A DNA stretch of 64,000 nucleotides, from contig NZ_LLZN01000002.1 in assembly GCF_001509795.1 (NCBI RefSeq), forward strand, positions 1 to 64,000. Direction: 5' to 3'. Both the position numbers and the translations under genes were made by a program. The stretch is from Streptomyces sp. NRRL WC-3605. Its GTDB lineage: Bacteria > Actinomycetota > Actinomycetes > Streptomycetales > Streptomycetaceae. The notes under the pieces are model-generated. The model was not told where the DNA came from, searched no databases, and worked only from the letters and a program-made list of their open reading frames with translations. Numbering within the stretch: the first letter of the stretch is position 1; the number at the start of each line of letters is the position of its first letter. This document shows positions 25,541-33,387 of the stretch, in pieces.

Positions 25541-26478
25541 AGCAGCTCCCGGTAGGTGTCGTAGTCCGCGTCGGGCTCGCCGGTGGGCCGGTAGTGGTCG
25601 GGGTGGCGCGCGCCCCCGGTCCATACGGGTTCGACGCGCAGCCCCATGCGCACCTGGTCGTAGGGGATGCCGCCGATCCGGCCGTGCAGGGCGAGATCGG
25701 CGCCGTCCAGGGCGATGTGGGCGTAGACGTACGGCACCTCGATGTCGAGGCCCCGCGCCTTGATGTTGACGACGCAGAAGGTGGTGACGGTGCCGCGGGG
25801 GCCGACCTCGACCTGTTCGGACGTGGCGACGCCGCAGGTGGGGCAGGCGCCTCTGGGCGGGACGTACACCTTGCGGCAGGAGGGGCAGCGTTCGCCGACG
25901 ATGCGCCGCTCCGCGAGGGCTTCGAGGTGGGCGGTCTGGGCGCGGCCGGGCGTGTAGGTGTAGTCGAGGCGGGCGGGGGCGACGATGCCGGTCACCGGGT
26001 CCGCGAAGTCGCCGCGGTGGCCGTCCGGTTCGGCGGCCGCGCCGTCGTACGGCTCGAAGCAGGCGATGTCGGTGATGGCGCCGGAGCGTTCGGCGGCCCA
26101 GCGGACGCGGACCCGCATGCCGGTGCGCACGGTGTCGGGGCCGGGGGCGTCGAGGGCGTGCAGGAGGGCGGTGTCGGCGCCGTCGAGGCGGACGAGCACC
26201 CAGGCGAAGGGGGTGGCCAGGGGCTGGCCGCGGCGGGGGGCATGGTTCCAGGCCCAGGTGGTGACCGTGCCGGTGGGGGCGACCTCGACGAGGTCGCGGA
26301 TCTCGTCGGCGGTGACGGGGTCGTACTCGACGGGCGGGACGAGGGTGCGGCCGTCGGTGGTGCGCACGCCGAGGACGACGCGTTCGCGCAGGCCGGTGAG
26401 GAAGGCGCTCTGCACGGGTCCGAGGGAGCGGGTGAAGGGGAACTCGACGACCAGGGGGGCTTTCAGGACGTCCGGCAC
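25537..26478 (-). CDS. DUF35 OB-fold protein with zinc ribbon
   Basis: A 313-residue protein with two DUF35-like units. The N-terminal half (about 1-150) has an OB-fold pattern (VEVAPTGTVTTWAWNHAP, FAWVLVRLDGADTALLHALD). The second half begins with a zinc ribbon, CPSC at about 195 and CPTC at about 209, followed by another OB-fold (VEVGPRGTVTTFCVVNI, YVYAHIALDGADLALHGRI). DUF35 proteins bind acyl-CoA and assemble with thiolase-fold enzymes, as ChsH2 does with Ltp2. Here it sits between the hydratase and the two Cys-less thiolases in one operon, which fits that role. It starts 13 bases after the hydratase gene. Confidence 0.85.
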   Translation of the reverse strand: MPDVLKAPLVVEFPFTRSLGPVQSAFLTGLRERVVLGVRTTDGRTLVPPVEYDPVTADEIRDLVEVAPTGTVTTWAWNHAPRRGQPLATPFAWVLVRLDGADTALLHALDAPGPDTVRTGMRVRVRWAAERSGAITDIACFEPYDGAAAEPDGHRGDFADPVTGIVAPARLDYTYTPGRAQTAHLEALAERRIVGERCPSCRKVYVPPRGACPTCGVATSEQVEVGPRGTVTTFCVVNIKARGLDIEVPYVYAHIALDGADLALHGRIGGIPYDQVRMGLRVEPVWTGGARHPDHYRPTGEPDADYDTYRELL

Positions 26479-26491
26479 GGTGACTCCCTCG

Positions 26492-27292
26492 CTAGGCGCG
26501 TTTGTAGACGGGTGGCCGCTTCTCCGCGAAGGCGCGGGCGCCTTCCCTGGCGTCGGCGGTGTCGAAGAGGGGCCATCCGCGGGTGAGTTCGGCGGCGAGG
26601 CCGTCGGTCTCCGTCATCTCGGCCGTCTCGTACACGGACGCCTTCACGGCCTCCACGGCGAGCGGAGCGCAGGCGTTGACGCGGTCGGCGATCTCCAGGG
26701 CCTTCGCGAGGGCGGTGCCGTCGGGCACGACGTGCCCGATCAGGCCGATGGCCGCGGCCTCGCGGGCGCTGTAGGGCCGTCCGGTGAGCAGCATCTCCAG
26801 GGCGTGGGTGCGGGGGATCTGACGGGGCAGGCGCACGGTGGAACCGCCGATCGGGAACAGGCCGCGCCGGACCTCGAACAGCCCGAAGACGGCCGACTCT
26901 CCGGCGACCCGGATGTCGGTGCCCTGGAGGATCTCGGTGCCGCCCGCGACGCAGTGCCCCTCGACGGCGGCGATCACCGGTTTGCGCGGCCGGTGGTGGC
27001 GCAGCATGGCCTTCCAGTGCAGGTCGGGGTCGGCCTTGAGCCGGTCGCGGTACCCCTCCCCCGCCATGCCGTCACCGGCGAGGGCCTTGAGGTCCATGCC
27101 GGCGCAGAAGGCGCCGCCCGCTCCGGTGAGCACGACCGAGCGGATCGCGTCGTCGGCGTCGGCCTCGGCCCAGCCGTCGTGGAGGCCGACGAGCATGGGC
27201 AGCGACAGGGCGTTCCTCGCCTCGGGCCGGTCGAGCGTGAGCACGAGGGTGGCGCCCTCGCGCCGCACGGTGAGGTGTTCGGTGCCGCCCAT
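26492..27292 (-). CDS. Enoyl-CoA hydratase/isomerase (crotonase family)
   Basis: A 266-residue crotonase expected to hydrate or isomerise an enoyl-CoA in acyl-CoA breakdown. Oxyanion-hole segments are GAGGAFCAGMDLKAL near residue 60 and GHCVAGGTEIL near 112, whose Glu is a typical catalytic residue. The C-terminal part (REAAAIGLIGHVVPDG, ARAFAEKRPPVYK) is standard. ATG 27292 with GGAGAGG upstream is preferred to an earlier open-frame start. It is the first gene of the operon with DUF35 and the two thiolase-fold genes, and is divergent from an acyl-CoA synthetase; two operator-like sites lie between. Confidence 0.9.
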   Translation of the reverse strand: MGGTEHLTVRREGATLVLTLDRPEARNALSLPMLVGLHDGWAEADADDAIRSVVLTGAGGAFCAGMDLKALAGDGMAGEGYRDRLKADPDLHWKAMLRHHRPRKPVIAAVEGHCVAGGTEILQGTDIRVAGESAVFGLFEVRRGLFPIGGSTVRLPRQIPRTHALEMLLTGRPYSAREAAAIGLIGHVVPDGTALAKALEIADRVNACAPLAVEAVKASVYETAEMTETDGLAAELTRGWPLFDTADAREGARAFAEKRPPVYKRA

Positions 27293-27316
27293 GAGCCCTC
27301 TCCCCTCTGCCGGAAC

Positions 27317-27330
27317 GAGAACAGGTTGCA
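27317..27330. promoter_or_regulatory. Weak KstR-like box
   Basis: GAGAACAGGTTGCA contains the AACnnGTT core and the final A of the KstR consensus TNNAACNNGTTNNA, missing only the first T. It lies 25 bases upstream of the hydratase start. The core alone is short enough to arise by chance. Confidence 0.3.
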
Positions 27331-27357
27331 GGAGGCGACGGAGCACTTCAAGGGTTT

Positions 27358-27374
27358 TCTGACAGACAGTCAGA
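27358..27374. promoter_or_regulatory. Operator-like palindrome, copy 1
   Basis: TCTGAC-AGACA-GTCAGA is a perfect inverted repeat with T-rich flanks, between the divergent hydratase operon and the acyl-CoA synthetase. The same 17-bp frame, matching at 14 positions, recurs at 40200-40216 before another acyl-CoA operon. It is probably a TetR-type repressor site. Confidence 0.65.
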
Positions 27375-27469
27375 TTCTTTTGCGCGGAGGGTTCCCACTT
27401 GTGCCGCCCTTTGCTCTGATGACCGGCGAACCGTCACACAGCCAGGCCCAGCCGAGGTCAGGAGGAGCG

Positions 27470-29104
27470 GTGGAGTACAACCTCGCCGACCTGTTCGAGT
27501 CGGTCGTCGACGCGGTCCCGGACCGTGAGGCGCTCGTGTACCTCGACCACCCCCGCTCGGGCGCCGAACGCCGTCTGACCTACGCCGAGCTGGACGCCGC
27601 CGCCAACCGGATCGGCCACCACCTGATCGACAGCGGCATCCGTCCGGGCGAGCACCTGGGCCTGCACCTGTACAACGGCGTCGAGTACCTGCAGACGGTG
27701 CTGGGCTGCCTCAAGGCCCGGATCGTCCCCGTCAACGTCAACTACCGCTACGTCGAGGAGGAACTGGTCCATCTGTACCGGGACGCCGATCTGGTGGCCC
27801 TGGTCTTCGACGCCGAGTTCACCGAGCGGGTGGCCGCAGCGCTGCCCGGCGTCGAGGCGCTGCGGCATCTGGTGCGGGTGGGCCGGGCCGGGCCGGGCGC
27901 CGCCGCGACGGCCGCCGTGCCCTTCGCCGACGCGGAGGCCGCCGGGTCGCCGGAGCGCGGGTTCCCGGCCCGGTCGGGCGACGACCAGTTCATCGTCTAC
28001 ACGGGCGGCACGACCGGGATGCCGAAGGGCGTGATGTGGCGGCAGGAGGACCTGTTCTTCGCCGGCCTGGGCGGCGGCGCGCCGACCGGGGAGCCGGTGC
28101 GCAGGCCGCAGGAGCTCGCCGAGCGGGTCGTCGCGAGCGGTGACGGCATCACGTTCTTCCCGACGGCCCCGCTGATGCACGGGACGTCCACCCTGACGGC
28201 GTTCATCGGCTTCGGCTTCGGACAGCGCGTGGTGATCCACCGCCGGTTCGTGCCGGAGGAGGTGCTGCGCACGGTCGAGCGGGAGCGGGTGACGAGCGTG
28301 TCCCTGGTCGGCGACGCGATGCTGCGGCCCCTGGTGGACGCGCTCGACGGGCCGTTGAAGGGCACGGACTGCTCGTCCCTGTTCAGTGTGTCGTCCTCCG
28401 GCGCGGTCATGTCCGACACCGTGCGGCGGCAGTTCCAGGAACTGGTCCCGAACGCGCTGCTGCTGAACAACTTCGGGTCCTCCGAGTCCGGCTTCAACGG
28501 CACGGCGACGGCGGACTCCGGTCCGGAGCGCGGTTTCCGCATCCGCGTCAACTCCCGTACCCGGGTGGTGGACCCGGTGACCCGGGAGCCGGTCGGCGCG
28601 GGCGAGGTGGGCCGGGTCGCGCAGTGCGGCCATGTGCCGCTCGGCTACTACAACGACCCGGTGAAAACCGCCGAGACGTTCTTCGAGAGGGACGGCGAAC
28701 GCTGGGTGCTGCTCGGCGACATGGCCACGGTCGACGAGGAGGGGGTCGTGACCGTGCTGGGCCGCGGCTCGCAGTGCATCAACACCGGGGGCGAGAAGGT
28801 GTACCCGGAGGAGGTCGAGCAGGCACTCAAGTCCCACCCCGACGTCTACGACGCCCTGGTGGCCGGGGTGCCGGACGCGAGGTGGGGCAGCCATGTCGCC
28901 GCGGTGGTGCAGGTGCGCGACGGGGCGCCGCGGCCGTCCCTGGAGGACGTCCAGACCCACTGCCGCACCCGTCTCGCCGGGTACAAGATCCCCCGGCAGC
29001 TGGTGATCACGGACGCGATACGACGGTCGCCGAGCGGCAAGGCGGACTACCGCTGGGCACGGGAGGTGGCGGAGACCGCCGATCGGACGGGACGTGGGGC
29101 GTAG
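27470..29104 (+). CDS. Acyl-CoA synthetase (AMP-binding, FadD family)
   Basis: A 544-residue ATP-dependent acyl-CoA ligase that activates a carboxylic acid as acyl-AMP and then as CoA thioester. The AMP-binding loop YTGGTTGMPKG lies near residue 183, the motif FGSSES near 340, GDMATVDEEG near 418 and the lid Lys in PSGKADYRW near 525. GTG 27470 is chosen because AGGAGG lies 4 bases upstream; ATG 27419 in the same frame is a weaker alternative. It is divergent from the hydratase-DUF35-thiolase operon, sharing the 27358 operator, so it probably feeds that pathway. The substrate could be a steroid-type, terpenoid or branched acid. Confidence 0.88.
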   Translation: MEYNLADLFESVVDAVPDREALVYLDHPRSGAERRLTYAELDAAANRIGHHLIDSGIRPGEHLGLHLYNGVEYLQTVLGCLKARIVPVNVNYRYVEEELVHLYRDADLVALVFDAEFTERVAAALPGVEALRHLVRVGRAGPGAAATAAVPFADAEAAGSPERGFPARSGDDQFIVYTGGTTGMPKGVMWRQEDLFFAGLGGGAPTGEPVRRPQELAERVVASGDGITFFPTAPLMHGTSTLTAFIGFGFGQRVVIHRRFVPEEVLRTVERERVTSVSLVGDAMLRPLVDALDGPLKGTDCSSLFSVSSSGAVMSDTVRRQFQELVPNALLLNNFGSSESGFNGTATADSGPERGFRIRVNSRTRVVDPVTREPVGAGEVGRVAQCGHVPLGYYNDPVKTAETFFERDGERWVLLGDMATVDEEGVVTVLGRGSQCINTGGEKVYPEEVEQALKSHPDVYDALVAGVPDARWGSHVAAVVQVRDGAPRPSLEDVQTHCRTRLAGYKIPRQLVITDAIRRSPSGKADYRWAREVAETADRTGRGA

Positions 29105-29230
29105 TCTTTGCCCGCGATTGACCTGCGGATCTGAACGGACGGCGGGGGCGCGCCGTACGCGAGGGAGGCGGTCCCGACCCACGGGCCCGGTCCGCCGTAC
29201 CAGCAGGGAAACCGCACGGAAGGACTTCGG

Positions 29231-31036
29231 GTGTCGCACCTCACGCCCTCTCGCCAGCTGCCGGACACGGACGCGGACGCCGACGGGAGCCCGGACCCCG
29301 ACGTGACGGCGACGGAGGAGCCCGGCAAGGACTCCGAATCCGGCGTACAGGAACCGGACGCGCAGGATCCCTCACCCTCCCCCGGCGGCTGGTTCGGCTG
29401 GCGCCGGCGTTTCCCGCGGACTGCCCGTGGGGTGTGGCTGGGCACGACCGTGCTGGCCGCCGTGCTGGTGTACGTCGTACTGATCGTGCCCAACCGGCTC
29501 GACCGGATGCCCGTCGAGTCGTTCTTCCGCCTCCCCGTCGAAGCGCTGTTCCTCGCGGGCCTCCTGCTCGCGCTGCCGCCGCGGCCGCGGCGGATCACGG
29601 CCGCCGTCCTGGGCGTGTTCCTCGGGATGTCGGCCGTCCTGAAGTGTCTCGACATGGGCTTCCGGCAGACCCTGGCCCGGCCGTTCGACCTGGTCTTCGA
29701 CTGGGTGCTGCTCGCGGACGCCGCGGACTTCCTGAAGGACTCGCTCGGCCGCACGGGCGAGGCGCTGGCGGTGATCGGGGTCGTCGCCCTGGCCGTGGCC
29801 GTGCTGGTCCTGAGCGGGCTCGCGATGCTGCGGCTGGCGGACGTGCTGGCCCGCCACCGCCGGGTGGCCGCACGTTCCACGCTGGTCCTCGGCGTCGTGT
29901 GGATCATCTGCTTCACCCTGGGGGTGCAGTCCGGCGGCGTCACGTTCGCCACCAAGGGCTACGCCCAGTACCTGTCGAACCGTGTGCAGTACGTCCGCGA
30001 CGGCCTCGCCGACGCCGAGGTGTTCGAGAAGCAGCTCACCGCCGACGCCTACGCCAGGACGCCGTCCGACCAGCTGCTGACCGGGCTGCGCGGCAAGGAC
30101 GTCATGCTCACCTTCATCGAGAGCTACGGCCGGGTCGCCATCGACGACCCGAAGATGGGACCGGCGGTCGACGCCACGCTCAGGGCGGGCGACGCCCGGC
30201 TGAAGGCCGCCGGCTTCTCCGCGCGCAGCGGCTGGCTCAGGTCGCCGGTGACGGGCGCCGGCAGCTGGCTCGCCCACTCCACGTTCCTGTCGGGCCTGTG
30301 GGTGAAGAACCAGCAGCGCTACCGGTCCCTGACCACCAGCGACCGCGCCACCCTCACCAGCTATTTCCAGAAGACCGGGGCCTGGCGGACGGTCGGCATC
30401 GTCCCCGGCGTCCGCAAGGCCTGGCCCGAGGGCAAGTACTTCGGCCTCGACCACATCTACGACTCCGAACACCTGGGGTACCAGGGCCCGTACTTCAGCT
30501 GGTCGCCGGTGCCGGACCAGTTCAGCCTGGAGGCGTTCCAGCGGCTGGAGCACGGGAAGAAGAACCGCGACCCGATCATGGCGGAGATCATCCTCGCCTC
30601 CAGCCACAACCCGTGGTCGCCGATCCCCCGCATGGTCGACTGGGACGACCTCGGTGACGGATCGGTGTTCGACGGGATCGAGAAGAAGGGCACCGACCCG
30701 GCGCAGGTCTGGAAGGACTCCGACCGGGTGCGCACCGAATACCGGCGTGCCATCGAGTACTCGGTGCAGAGCCTCACCGAGTGGGTCGAGCGCTACGGCA
30801 CCGACGACACGGTGCTGGTCTTCCTCGGCGACCACCAGCCCGTCCCGACGGTCACGGGAGGGAGCACGAACAGGGACGTGCCGGTCACGATCGTGGCCCG
30901 GGACCCGAAGGTCCTGGAGCGGATCGAGGGCTGGGACTGGACGCCGGGCCTCAAGCCCGCCGACGACGCCCCGACCTGGGGCATGGACCGGTTCCGGGAC
31001 CGCTTCCTGACGGCGTACGGCCCTCAGGGCCGCTGA
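29231..31036 (+). CDS. Sulfatase-fold membrane protein (LtaS/phosphoglycerol-transferase-like)
   Basis: A 601-residue membrane protein. A disordered acidic N terminus of about 65 residues precedes about four membrane helices (residues 70-260). The extracellular alkaline phosphatase/sulfatase-type catalytic domain follows. Metal ligands are the Glu of TFIESYG near 305 and the Asp-His of FLGDHQP near 535. The nucleophile is probably a Thr or Ser in PVTGAGSWLAHST near 345, but I cannot single out the residue. Relatives transfer phosphoglycerol or phosphoethanolamine to envelope polymers or act as sulfatases. The start is GTG 29231. The last 13 bases overlap the convergent hydrolase gene. Confidence 0.75.
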   Translation: MSHLTPSRQLPDTDADADGSPDPDVTATEEPGKDSESGVQEPDAQDPSPSPGGWFGWRRRFPRTARGVWLGTTVLAAVLVYVVLIVPNRLDRMPVESFFRLPVEALFLAGLLLALPPRPRRITAAVLGVFLGMSAVLKCLDMGFRQTLARPFDLVFDWVLLADAADFLKDSLGRTGEALAVIGVVALAVAVLVLSGLAMLRLADVLARHRRVAARSTLVLGVVWIICFTLGVQSGGVTFATKGYAQYLSNRVQYVRDGLADAEVFEKQLTADAYARTPSDQLLTGLRGKDVMLTFIESYGRVAIDDPKMGPAVDATLRAGDARLKAAGFSARSGWLRSPVTGAGSWLAHSTFLSGLWVKNQQRYRSLTTSDRATLTSYFQKTGAWRTVGIVPGVRKAWPEGKYFGLDHIYDSEHLGYQGPYFSWSPVPDQFSLEAFQRLEHGKKNRDPIMAEIILASSHNPWSPIPRMVDWDDLGDGSVFDGIEKKGTDPAQVWKDSDRVRTEYRRAIEYSVQSLTEWVERYGTDDTVLVFLGDHQPVPTVTGGSTNRDVPVTIVARDPKVLERIEGWDWTPGLKPADDAPTWGMDRFRDRFLTAYGPQGR

Positions 31037-31884
31037 CCGGCCTCCAGGAAGGCCCTGATCCGCCGGACGAACCACACCGGGTCGTCCAGCCACGGGTAGT
31101 GCCCGGCGCCGGGCTGCACGGCCAGTTCGGCGCCCGGCAGGGCGGCCGCCGTACGCCGGGCCAGGGCGGGGCTGGGGCCGCCGTCTGCTCCGCCCGCGAG
31201 GACGAGGACCGGGGCCGTCGCACGGGCCAGGGCGGCACGGGTGGCCGCCGGGTCGAAGGCACCCTCGGAGAAGTACACCTCGGCGGCCTCGTCGTTCGAC
31301 TCGTCCTCGGCGCGGGCGTCGTGCTCCCGGGCGGCGTCGTCCCAGCGGCCGTAGAAGAAGGGGGCGATGGCCGGGTCGAAGTCGCCGTCCCCGGTCAGCC
31401 ACCGCTCGAACAGGGGGTACGCCTCGGCGAACCAGGGCTCGCCCTCCCGCTGCCGCGCGGCCGCCCGGCGCTCCTCGGCCGTGGCCGGCATGCCCAGGAC
31501 CCACGGGGTCGCGGTGACCAGCGCCAGCCGGTTCACCCGCTCGGGATGCCGGGCGGTGTACAGGAGCGCGAGGCTGCCGCCCGCCGAGTGGCCGAGCACG
31601 TCCACGCGGGACAGCCCCAGGTGCTCCCGCAGCCGCTCGACGTCGTCCACGAGCCGGTCGCAGCGGTAGGTGGCGGGGTCGGCGGGTGTCCCGGAGGCTC
31701 CGGTGCCGCGCAGGTCGAACAGGACGAGGCGCCGGTGCGCGGACAGCCCGCCCAGGTCGCCCAGGTAGGCGGAGGCCCGCATCGGTCCGCCCGGCAGGAC
31801 GAGCAGCGGTTCGCCCTCCCCTCGGAGGTGGTAGGCGAGTTCGGTGCCGTCGGTGGCGCGCAGGGTGGGCATGGGCCCGATCAT
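31024..31884 (-). CDS. Alpha/beta hydrolase (proline iminopeptidase-like)
   Basis: A 286-residue cytosolic hydrolase of the alpha/beta fold. It has the oxyanion segment LPGGPMRAS near residue 31, DLRGTGAS near 57, nucleophile Ser in GHSAGGS near 98 and a late His in GAGHYPWLDD near 265; the acid residue is probably in LAGGADGGPSP. GGP after the first strand is common in proline iminopeptidases and related esterases. The cap (about 130-215) is rich in acidic residues. Substrate is unknown. ATG 31884 or the in-frame ATG 31872 could start it; neither has a strong ribosome site. It overlaps the convergent sulfatase-fold gene by 13 bases. Confidence 0.8.
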   Translation of the reverse strand: MIGPMPTLRATDGTELAYHLRGEGEPLLVLPGGPMRASAYLGDLGGLSAHRRLVLFDLRGTGASGTPADPATYRCDRLVDDVERLREHLGLSRVDVLGHSAGGSLALLYTARHPERVNRLALVTATPWVLGMPATAEERRAAARQREGEPWFAEAYPLFERWLTGDGDFDPAIAPFFYGRWDDAAREHDARAEDESNDEAAEVYFSEGAFDPAATRAALARATAPVLVLAGGADGGPSPALARRTAAALPGAELAVQPGAGHYPWLDDPVWFVRRIRAFLEAGQRP

Positions 31885-32017
31885 GGTCGTGGCACGCGCC
31901 CGCCCGCAAGGTGATGCGGGGGCGCCGGCGACGACGGCCGTTCTCAGGGGCTCAAAAATCCGCCCGACCCCCTTGCCTGATCACGCACCGCCTGAATTAC
32001 TGATCCCGAAAGACCCA

Positions 32018-32033
32018 GACCGAATGATCGGTC
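32018..32033. promoter_or_regulatory. Operator-like palindrome upstream of paaK
   Basis: GACCGA-ATGA-TCGGTC is a perfect 6-bp inverted repeat with a 4-base spacer, 34 bases before the paaK start. ACCGA/TCGGT half-sites are typical of TetR-type operators in actinobacteria. Confidence 0.5.
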
Positions 32034-32067
32034 GTCCGGATTGGTGCGGTTGGTGGGAGATCTCCCT

Positions 32068-33363
32068 ATGACGGATGTGACGGACCTGCGGGACGCGGGG
32101 GAACGCCTCGACCTGGAGGGGCTGCGGGCGCTCCAGCTGGAGCGGCTGCGGGCCTCGCTGCGGCACGCGTACGACAACGTGCCGTTCTACCGGGAGTCCT
32201 TCGACAAGGCCGGGGTACGGCCGGAGGACTGCCGTTCGCTCGCCGACCTGGCCCGCTTCCCCTTCACGGCCAAGGCCGACCTGCGCGCGAACTACCCGTA
32301 CGGGATGTTCGCGGTGCCCCAGGACCGTATCCGCCGTCTCCACGCCTCCAGCGGCACCACGGGGCGGCCCACGGTCGTCGGCTACACCGACGGCGATCTC
32401 TCCCTGTGGGCGGACATGGTGGCCCGCTCGATCCGTGCGGCGGGCGGGCGGCCGGGCGACAAGGTGCACGTGGCGTACGGCTACGGGCTGTTCACCGGCG
32501 GGCTCGGCGCGCACTACGGGGCCGAGCGGCTCGGCTGCACGGTCATCCCCGCGTCCGGCGGCATGACCGCCCGCCAGGTGCAGCTGATCCAGGACCTCAA
32601 GCCCGAGATCATCATGGTGACGCCGTCGTACATGCTGACGCTGCTCGACGAGTTCGAACGGCAGGGCGTCGACCCGCGCGGGACGTCGCTGCGGGTGGGG
32701 ATCTTCGGGGCCGAGCCGTGGACCGAGCAGATGCGGCGCGAGATCGAGGAGCGCTTCGCGATCGACGCGGTCGACATCTACGGGCTGTCCGAGGTCATCG
32801 GTCCGGGCGTGGCCCAGGAGTGCGTGGAGACCAAGGACGGCCTCCATGTGTGGGAGGACCACTTCTTCCCGGAGATCGTCGACCCGGTCACCGGTGAGCC
32901 GCTGCCCGACGGCGAGGAGGGCGAGCTGGTCTTCACCTCGCTCACCAAGGAGGCCATGCCCATCATCCGGTACCGCACCCGGGACCTGACCCGGCTGCTC
33001 CCGGGCACGGCCCGGGTGTTCCGGCGGATGGAGAAGATCACCGGGCGCAGCGACGACATGGTCATCCTGCGCGGGGTCAACCTGTTCCCCACCCAGGTCG
33101 AGGAGATCGTGCTGCGCACGCCGGGCGTGGCCCCCCACTTCCAGCTGCGGCTGAGCCGGGAGGGCCGGATGGACGCGCTGACCGTGCGGGCCGAGGCCCG
33201 TCCGGACGCGTCGCCTGAGGTCCGGGACGCCGCCGCGCGGTCGATCGCGGCGGCCGTGAAGGACGGCATCGGGGTCTCGGTCACCGTGGAGATCGTCGAG
33301 CCGGAGTCGCTGGAGCGCTCGGTGGGCAAGATCCGGCGGATCGTGGACCTGCGTTCCAAGTGA
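32068..33363 (+). CDS. paaK: Phenylacetate-CoA ligase
   Basis: A 431-residue ligase activating phenylacetate, or a related aryl acid, to its CoA thioester. PaaK hallmarks are YDNVPFYRE near residue 35, the ATP loop HASSGTTGRPTVVGYT near 95, FGAEPWTEQMR near 215, IYGLSEVIGPGVAQEC near 240 and the C-terminal MVILRGVNLFPTQVEE near 330 and SVGKIRRI near 420. Length is usual for PaaK and shorter than FadD. ATG 32068 has GGGAGA 7 bases upstream. No other paa genes are nearby, so it may be an orphan or serve an aryl-acid branch of the neighbouring acyl-CoA genes. A palindromic operator lies just upstream. Confidence 0.92.
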   Translation: MTDVTDLRDAGERLDLEGLRALQLERLRASLRHAYDNVPFYRESFDKAGVRPEDCRSLADLARFPFTAKADLRANYPYGMFAVPQDRIRRLHASSGTTGRPTVVGYTDGDLSLWADMVARSIRAAGGRPGDKVHVAYGYGLFTGGLGAHYGAERLGCTVIPASGGMTARQVQLIQDLKPEIIMVTPSYMLTLLDEFERQGVDPRGTSLRVGIFGAEPWTEQMRREIEERFAIDAVDIYGLSEVIGPGVAQECVETKDGLHVWEDHFFPEIVDPVTGEPLPDGEEGELVFTSLTKEAMPIIRYRTRDLTRLLPGTARVFRRMEKITGRSDDMVILRGVNLFPTQVEEIVLRTPGVAPHFQLRLSREGRMDALTVRAEARPDASPEVRDAAARSIAAAVKDGIGVSVTVEIVEPESLERSVGKIRRIVDLRSK

Positions 33364-33387
33364 CCTCGGTGACCTCGGTGACCTCTA
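33361..33387. repeat. Three tandem 9-bp units between convergent genes
   Basis: TGACCTCGG, TGACCTCGG and TGACCTCTA run in tandem from the paaK stop codon to the stop of the convergent acyl-CoA synthetase. This looks like local slippage duplication. Confidence 0.6.

Noticed and set aside
33361..33387. Terminator
   Set aside because: Three direct copies of a 9-mer cannot form a stem; more likely slippage.
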